Positions 6,580 to 8,739 of a stretch of 8,739 nucleotides of DNA are shown here, piece after piece. The notes beneath the pieces were generated by a model. It searched no databases. It was not told where the DNA came from and saw nothing but the letters and a program-made list of their open reading frames with translations. This DNA is from Bacteroidia bacterium (lineage in GTDB: Bacteria; Bacteroidota; Bacteroidia; Bacteroidales; Azobacteroidaceae). Made by a program: the position numbers and the translations under genes. The stretch's first letter is position 1; each line of letters starts with the position of its first letter. The stretch lies in assembly GCA_025996835.1 (NCBI GenBank), contig BNTU01000123.1:1-8739 (forward strand), written 5' to 3'.

Positions 6580-7668
6580 ATGGATAAGTATTTTGATTTA
6601 GTAAGCAAATTTGACCTGAAAGGTACGCCTGAAGGTATTGCACCGCTGGGTGCCGGTCACATCAACGACTCGTTTCGCGTGAAAACGAAAGAGGCTGATG
6701 CGCCTGACTACTTGTTGCAACGCATCAACCACGCCATTTTCAAAGACGTGGAACTATTGCAAAACAACATTCAACATGTGACGAACCACATTCGTAAAAA
6801 ATTGCGAGCCAAGGGCGAAACGGACATCGAGCGCAAAACGCTGACGATTATCCCGACTAAAAGCGGCAAATTGTTCCATTTCGATGGCGAAAACTATTGG
6901 CGCATCTATCTGTTCATTTCCGGCGGTAAGGGCTACGACTCCATCACGCCCGAATTGGCATACGAGGCGGGCAAAGCTTTTGGCGAGTTTCAGGGCTATC
7001 TGGCGGATATTCCCGAAAAAATCGAGGAAACAATCCCCAATTTCCACAACATGGAATTTCGGTTGGAAGAGTTTCGCGAAGCCTTGAAAAACGACAAAGC
7101 AGGTCGCGTGGCTGCCAATCAGGGCATCATCAAAGAAATCGAAGACCGCGCCGAAGAAATGTGCAAAGCCAACCGCCTCAATCGCGAAGGCAAACTGCCG
7201 AAACGCATCAACCATTGCGACACGAAAGTGAACAATGTGCTGTTCAGCGAAGACGGCAAAATCCTCTGCGTAGTGGATTTAGACACCGTGATGCCGGGTT
7301 TTGTGCTGTCCGACTTCGGCGATTTCATCCGCACAGGTGCCAACACGGGCGACGAAGACGATGCCGATTTGAACAAAGTGAACGTGAACTTGGCAATTTT
7401 TGAAGCCTACACCAAAGGCTACCTCGAAACAGCGAAAAGTTTTTTGCTGCCCATCGAAATCGAAAATCTGCCGTTTGGCGCACGTCTGCTAACGTATATG
7501 CAGACCGTCCGCTTTTTCACCGACTATCTGAACGGCGACACCTATTATAAAATTCATTCGCCCGAACACAATCTCCAACGCACCAAAGCACAACTAAAAT
7601 TATTGCAAAGTTTAGAACAAAATCAGGACAAAATGGCGGCAATCGTCAAAGTTGCAGTAGCGCGTTGA
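6580..7668 (+). CDS. APH-fold sugar kinase, NahK-like (N-acetylhexosamine 1-kinase family)
   Basis: 362 residues, cytosolic, with no signal or membrane segment. The N-terminal lobe starts with a nucleotide-loop-like sequence, LGAGHINDSFRV (about 23-34), and the YLLQRIN segment follows. The catalytic loop is HCDTKVNNVLF (212-222) with catalytic Asp214 and Asn219. The metal-binding motif is VVDLDTVMPG (231-240) with Asp233 and Asp235, followed by SDFGDFIR (244-251). The DTK-NN and DLDTVMPG pair is typical of the anomeric N-acetylhexosamine 1-kinases (NahK/LnpB) rather than antibiotic-inactivating phosphotransferases. It likely uses ATP to phosphorylate a sugar, perhaps GlcNAc or GalNAc, at C1. 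The length is that of the family. It has its own promoter and no co-directional partner, and its leader contains the epimerase relic. Other members of the phosphotransferase fold act on choline or homoserine, so the exact substrate is unproven. Confidence 0.82.
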   Translation: MDKYFDLVSKFDLKGTPEGIAPLGAGHINDSFRVKTKEADAPDYLLQRINHAIFKDVELLQNNIQHVTNHIRKKLRAKGETDIERKTLTIIPTKSGKLFHFDGENYWRIYLFISGGKGYDSITPELAYEAGKAFGEFQGYLADIPEKIEETIPNFHNMEFRLEEFREALKNDKAGRVAANQGIIKEIEDRAEEMCKANRLNREGKLPKRINHCDTKVNNVLFSEDGKILCVVDLDTVMPGFVLSDFGDFIRTGANTGDEDDADLNKVNVNLAIFEAYTKGYLETAKSFLLPIEIENLPFGARLLTYMQTVRFFTDYLNGDTYYKIHSPEHNLQRTKAQLKLLQSLEQNQDKMAAIVKVAVAR

Positions 7669-7696
7669 GGAATTACAGAAAAAAAAATGCGCATTA

Positions 7697-7728
7697 TTTG
7701 GAAATGTCAAAAAAGAGTATTACCTTTG
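7697..7728 (+). promoter_or_regulatory. Bacteroidetes promoter of tRNA-Cys
   Basis: TTTG at 7697-7700, 20 bases, then TACCTTTG at 7721-7728 followed by CAG. The tRNA starts 13 bases after the -7 element, so the primary transcript would have a 5' extension of only a few bases. No clear terminator for the kinase is seen between 7669 and this promoter. Confidence 0.8.
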
Positions 7729-7741
7729 CAGCACGAAACAA

Positions 7742-7812
7742 GGTTCCTTGACCGAGTGGCTAGGTACCGGTCTGCAAAACCGTCGACGGCGGTTCGAATC
7801 CGCCAGGAACCT
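7742..7812 (+). tRNA. tRNA-Cys (anticodon GCA)
   Basis: 71 bases with acceptor stem GGTTCCT/AGGAACC, a D arm containing CCGAGTGGCTAGGT, anticodon loop CTGCAAA (anticodon GCA), a T arm GGCGG-TTCGAAT-CCGCC, and discriminator T, the known identity base for Cys. The anticodon stem CCGGT/ACCGT has four pairs plus a C-T mismatch at its base. The 3' CCA is not encoded. The gene has its own promoter and is followed by a strong hairpin. Confidence 0.96.
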
Positions 7813-7824
7813 CAATGTAGCAAA

Positions 7825-7854
7825 AATGCCGATAGATATAAGTCTATCGGCATT
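7825..7854 (+). terminator. Hairpin terminator after tRNA-Cys
   Basis: AATGCCGATAGA (7825-7836) and TCTATCGGCATT (7843-7854) form a perfect 12-bp stem with a 6-base loop, 12 bases after the tRNA. Only a weak T-rich tail (CTATTTATGGGATTTTC) follows, so it is a strong stem with a poor U-tract. Confidence 0.7.
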
Positions 7855-7895
7855 CGCTATTTATGGGATTTTCAGAGAGTTATGAGAGGGTTACT

Positions 7896-7940
7896 CAATT
7901 TGGGAAATTGGAAAATTGGCGAAATTTTGTATCCCAATTG
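7896..7940. repeat. Nested inverted repeat between tRNA-Cys and the regulator gene
   Basis: CAATTTGGGA (7896-7905) pairs with TCCCAATTG (7932-7940) with a single-base bulge, and AAAATT (7912-7917) pairs with AATTTT (7923-7928) inside it. It lies between the converging tRNA-Cys and XRE genes, two bases before the start of the duplicated block. It could be a terminator for the minus-strand regulator or a scar of rearrangement. Confidence 0.35.
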
Positions 7941-7942
7941 TA

Positions 7943-8094
7943 AAAAAAATGAAATTGTCCATTATTATTCATGAAAATTAGCATAGTGCGCAGTGTGCCT
8001 ACACCTTAACCATCCGCACTATAATCTGCGTCAGCTCCTCAGCAGTTTGTTTCAGCACTCTGAGATTTTCAAACAGCAGCACAATATCTTCATT
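7943..8094. repeat. Direct repeat, copy 1 (3' part of XRE gene plus downstream DNA)
   Basis: This block recurs at 8588-8739 with three substitutions in 152 bases (at 7961, 7967 and 8045), an offset of 645 bases. It covers the last 31 codons and stop of the regulator and 56 bases beyond. Sequence to the left of 7943 does not match the DNA left of 8588, so the boundary lies in the A-tract. Confidence 0.95.
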
Positions 8095-8409
8095 TGCAGC
8101 AGAATCGCTCACTTTATCAACCACAGTTACAGGTTTTGGAACAGCTATTTGCGACGCGGTCGGTTCTCGTGTCAATCCCTGTTCCCGCATCTGTGCATCA
8201 AACACTAACTGCAACAAATCAGCAAACTTAACGTCCAAGCACTCCGCAATAACTGCCAAACGGCTATTATTGATAGTTGAACTGCTCAATATACGATTGA
8301 TTCCATTTTCATGAACGCCAAGGTAGGCAGCCAAATCCCGTTGGGTAACATGCTTTTCTATCAACAGTTTCTTAAAACCTGTCAACTGAATATTAGAACT
8401 TTCACTCAT
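7999..8409 (-). CDS. Small XRE-family DNA-binding regulator, copy 1
   Basis: 136 residues. Residues about 10-68 form an XRE/Cro-C1-type helix-turn-helix domain: FKKLLIEKH as helix 1, TQRDLAAYLGV (22-32) as the first helix of the motif, HENGINRILS (33-42) as the recognition helix, then SRLAVIAECLDVKFADLL closing the fold. A polar, Pro/Thr/Val-rich linker (about 80-105) leads to a C-terminal helix (about 107-134) with a heptad-like hydrophobic pattern that could mediate dimerisation. It is likely a cytosolic transcription repressor or activator; its targets are unknown and may include its own promoter. The start ATG (8407-8409) gives the normal N-terminus of the domain, with an A/T-rich leader and no Shine-Dalgarno sequence. 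Base composition is more A/T-rich than the sugar genes, and a nearly identical gene lies immediately upstream, suggesting accessory DNA or a recent duplication. Confidence 0.85.
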   Translation of the reverse strand: MSESSNIQLTGFKKLLIEKHVTQRDLAAYLGVHENGINRILSSSTINNSRLAVIAECLDVKFADLLQLVFDAQMREQGLTREPTASQIAVPKPVTVVDKVSDSAANEDIVLLFENLRVLKQTAEELTQIIVRMVKV

Positions 8410-8533
8410 ACATATATTATTTTTAGTACGTTTTTACTATTCAATAATTAATTTATATCATTTTGCACATAATTTCAATTATTTCATGATATATTTGAAA
8501 TAAATTGTAAAATAATTTGCAAAATCTATGCTG

Positions 8534-8565
8534 CAAAGGTAACATTTTATTTGATATACACCAAA
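8534..8565 (-). promoter_or_regulatory. Bacteroidetes promoter of XRE regulator copy 1
   Basis: On the minus strand, TTTG (8565-8562), 20 bases, then TACCTTTG (8541-8534) followed by CAG. The leader to the ATG at 8409 is roughly 120 bases, very A/T-rich and without a recognised element. The -33 box touches a small AAACTT/AAGTTT palindrome (8563-8579) and a run of ten T (8577-8586). Confidence 0.75.
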
Positions 8566-8587
8566 CTTTTTTGAAGTTTTTTTTTTG

Positions 8588-8739
8588 AAAAAAATGAAAT
8601 TGTCCGTTATTGTTCATGAAAATTAGCATAGTGCGCAGTGTGCCTACACCTTAACCATCCGCACTATAATCTGCGTCAGCTCCTCAGCACTTTGTTTCAG
8701 CACTCTGAGATTTTCAAACAGCAGCACAATATCTTCATT
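8588..8739. repeat. Direct repeat, copy 2 (runs off the window)
   Basis: Second copy of the block at 7943-8094, in the same orientation and about 98 percent identical (three differences in 152 bases). Identity persists to the last base of the window, so the full duplicated unit is longer than what is seen. Identity at non-coding positions as well as in the gene argues for recent duplication rather than selection on the protein. Confidence 0.95.
8644..8739 (-). CDS. XRE-family regulator copy 2, 3' end only
   Basis: Only the last 31 codons and the TAG stop are in the window; the gene continues beyond base 8739. The visible part matches residues 106-136 of the regulator at 7999-8409, with one change (Thr122 to Ser). 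It therefore ends in the same putative dimerisation helix. If the N-terminal half is also conserved, the two proteins could bind the same sites or form mixed dimers. The DNA-binding part is not visible, so function is inferred only from the paralogue. Confidence 0.8.
   Translation of the reverse strand, partial: NEDIVLLFENLRVLKQSAEELTQIIVRMVKV

Noticed and set aside
7687..7974. 95-codon frame covering tRNA-Cys
   Set aside because: It is read straight through the tRNA and its terminator hairpin, and starts upstream of the tRNA promoter's -7 element.
7742..8739. tRNA-Cys as the attachment site of an integrated element carrying the XRE genes
   Set aside because: No repeat of the tRNA 3' end and no integrase are visible in the window; the duplicated block does not include tRNA sequence.

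Overview
The window looks like chromosomal DNA of a Bacteroidetes (Bacteroidales-type) bacterium. Six sites match the phylum's sigma promoter (TTG/TTTG, 18-20 bases, then TACYTTTG). The genes lack Shine-Dalgarno sequences and start behind A/T-rich leaders. The protein families (DUF1080, Tat-exported Gfo/Idh/MocA oxidoreductase, NahK-like kinase) are also typical of that group. The species cannot be told from the sequence.

Layout. 1-425 is non-coding apart from possible gene ends at the left edge; it holds one strong hairpin and one or two promoters. 426-1751 encodes a lipoprotein that joins a DUF1080 domain to a PHP/amidohydrolase-like barrel. A second promoter (1775-1804) and a leader with a hairpin and a 16-codon micro-ORF precede a two-gene unit: a Tat-signal Gfo/Idh/MocA oxidoreductase (1913-3169) and, 14 bases later, a 1015-residue secreted protein with an alpha-helical HEAT-like half and two DUF1080 domains (3184-6231). 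A terminator that includes the stop codon separates this unit from a convergent tRNA-Asp (6267-6340, minus). Head-to-head with the tRNA lies a NahK-like sugar kinase (6580-7668). Its leader contains the decayed 3' end of an L-threonine-dehydrogenase-like epimerase gene. tRNA-Cys (7742-7812) follows with its own promoter and terminator. The right end carries a small XRE regulator on the minus strand (7999-8409) and the 3' end of a nearly identical second copy that runs off the window, i.e. a tandem duplication with a 645-base period.

How the genes may work together. The three genes at 426-6231 are all predicted to be exported and contain three DUF1080 domains plus a sugar-dehydrogenase-type oxidoreductase. 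This fits the Bacteroidetes 3-keto-glycoside route, in which a Gfo/Idh/MocA enzyme oxidises C3 of a glycoside and DUF1080 proteins cleave the activated bond. The role is inferred from family membership and neighbourhood; no substrate can be read from the sequence. The kinase could phosphorylate a released sugar at C1, but it has its own promoter and nothing ties it directly to the first cluster.
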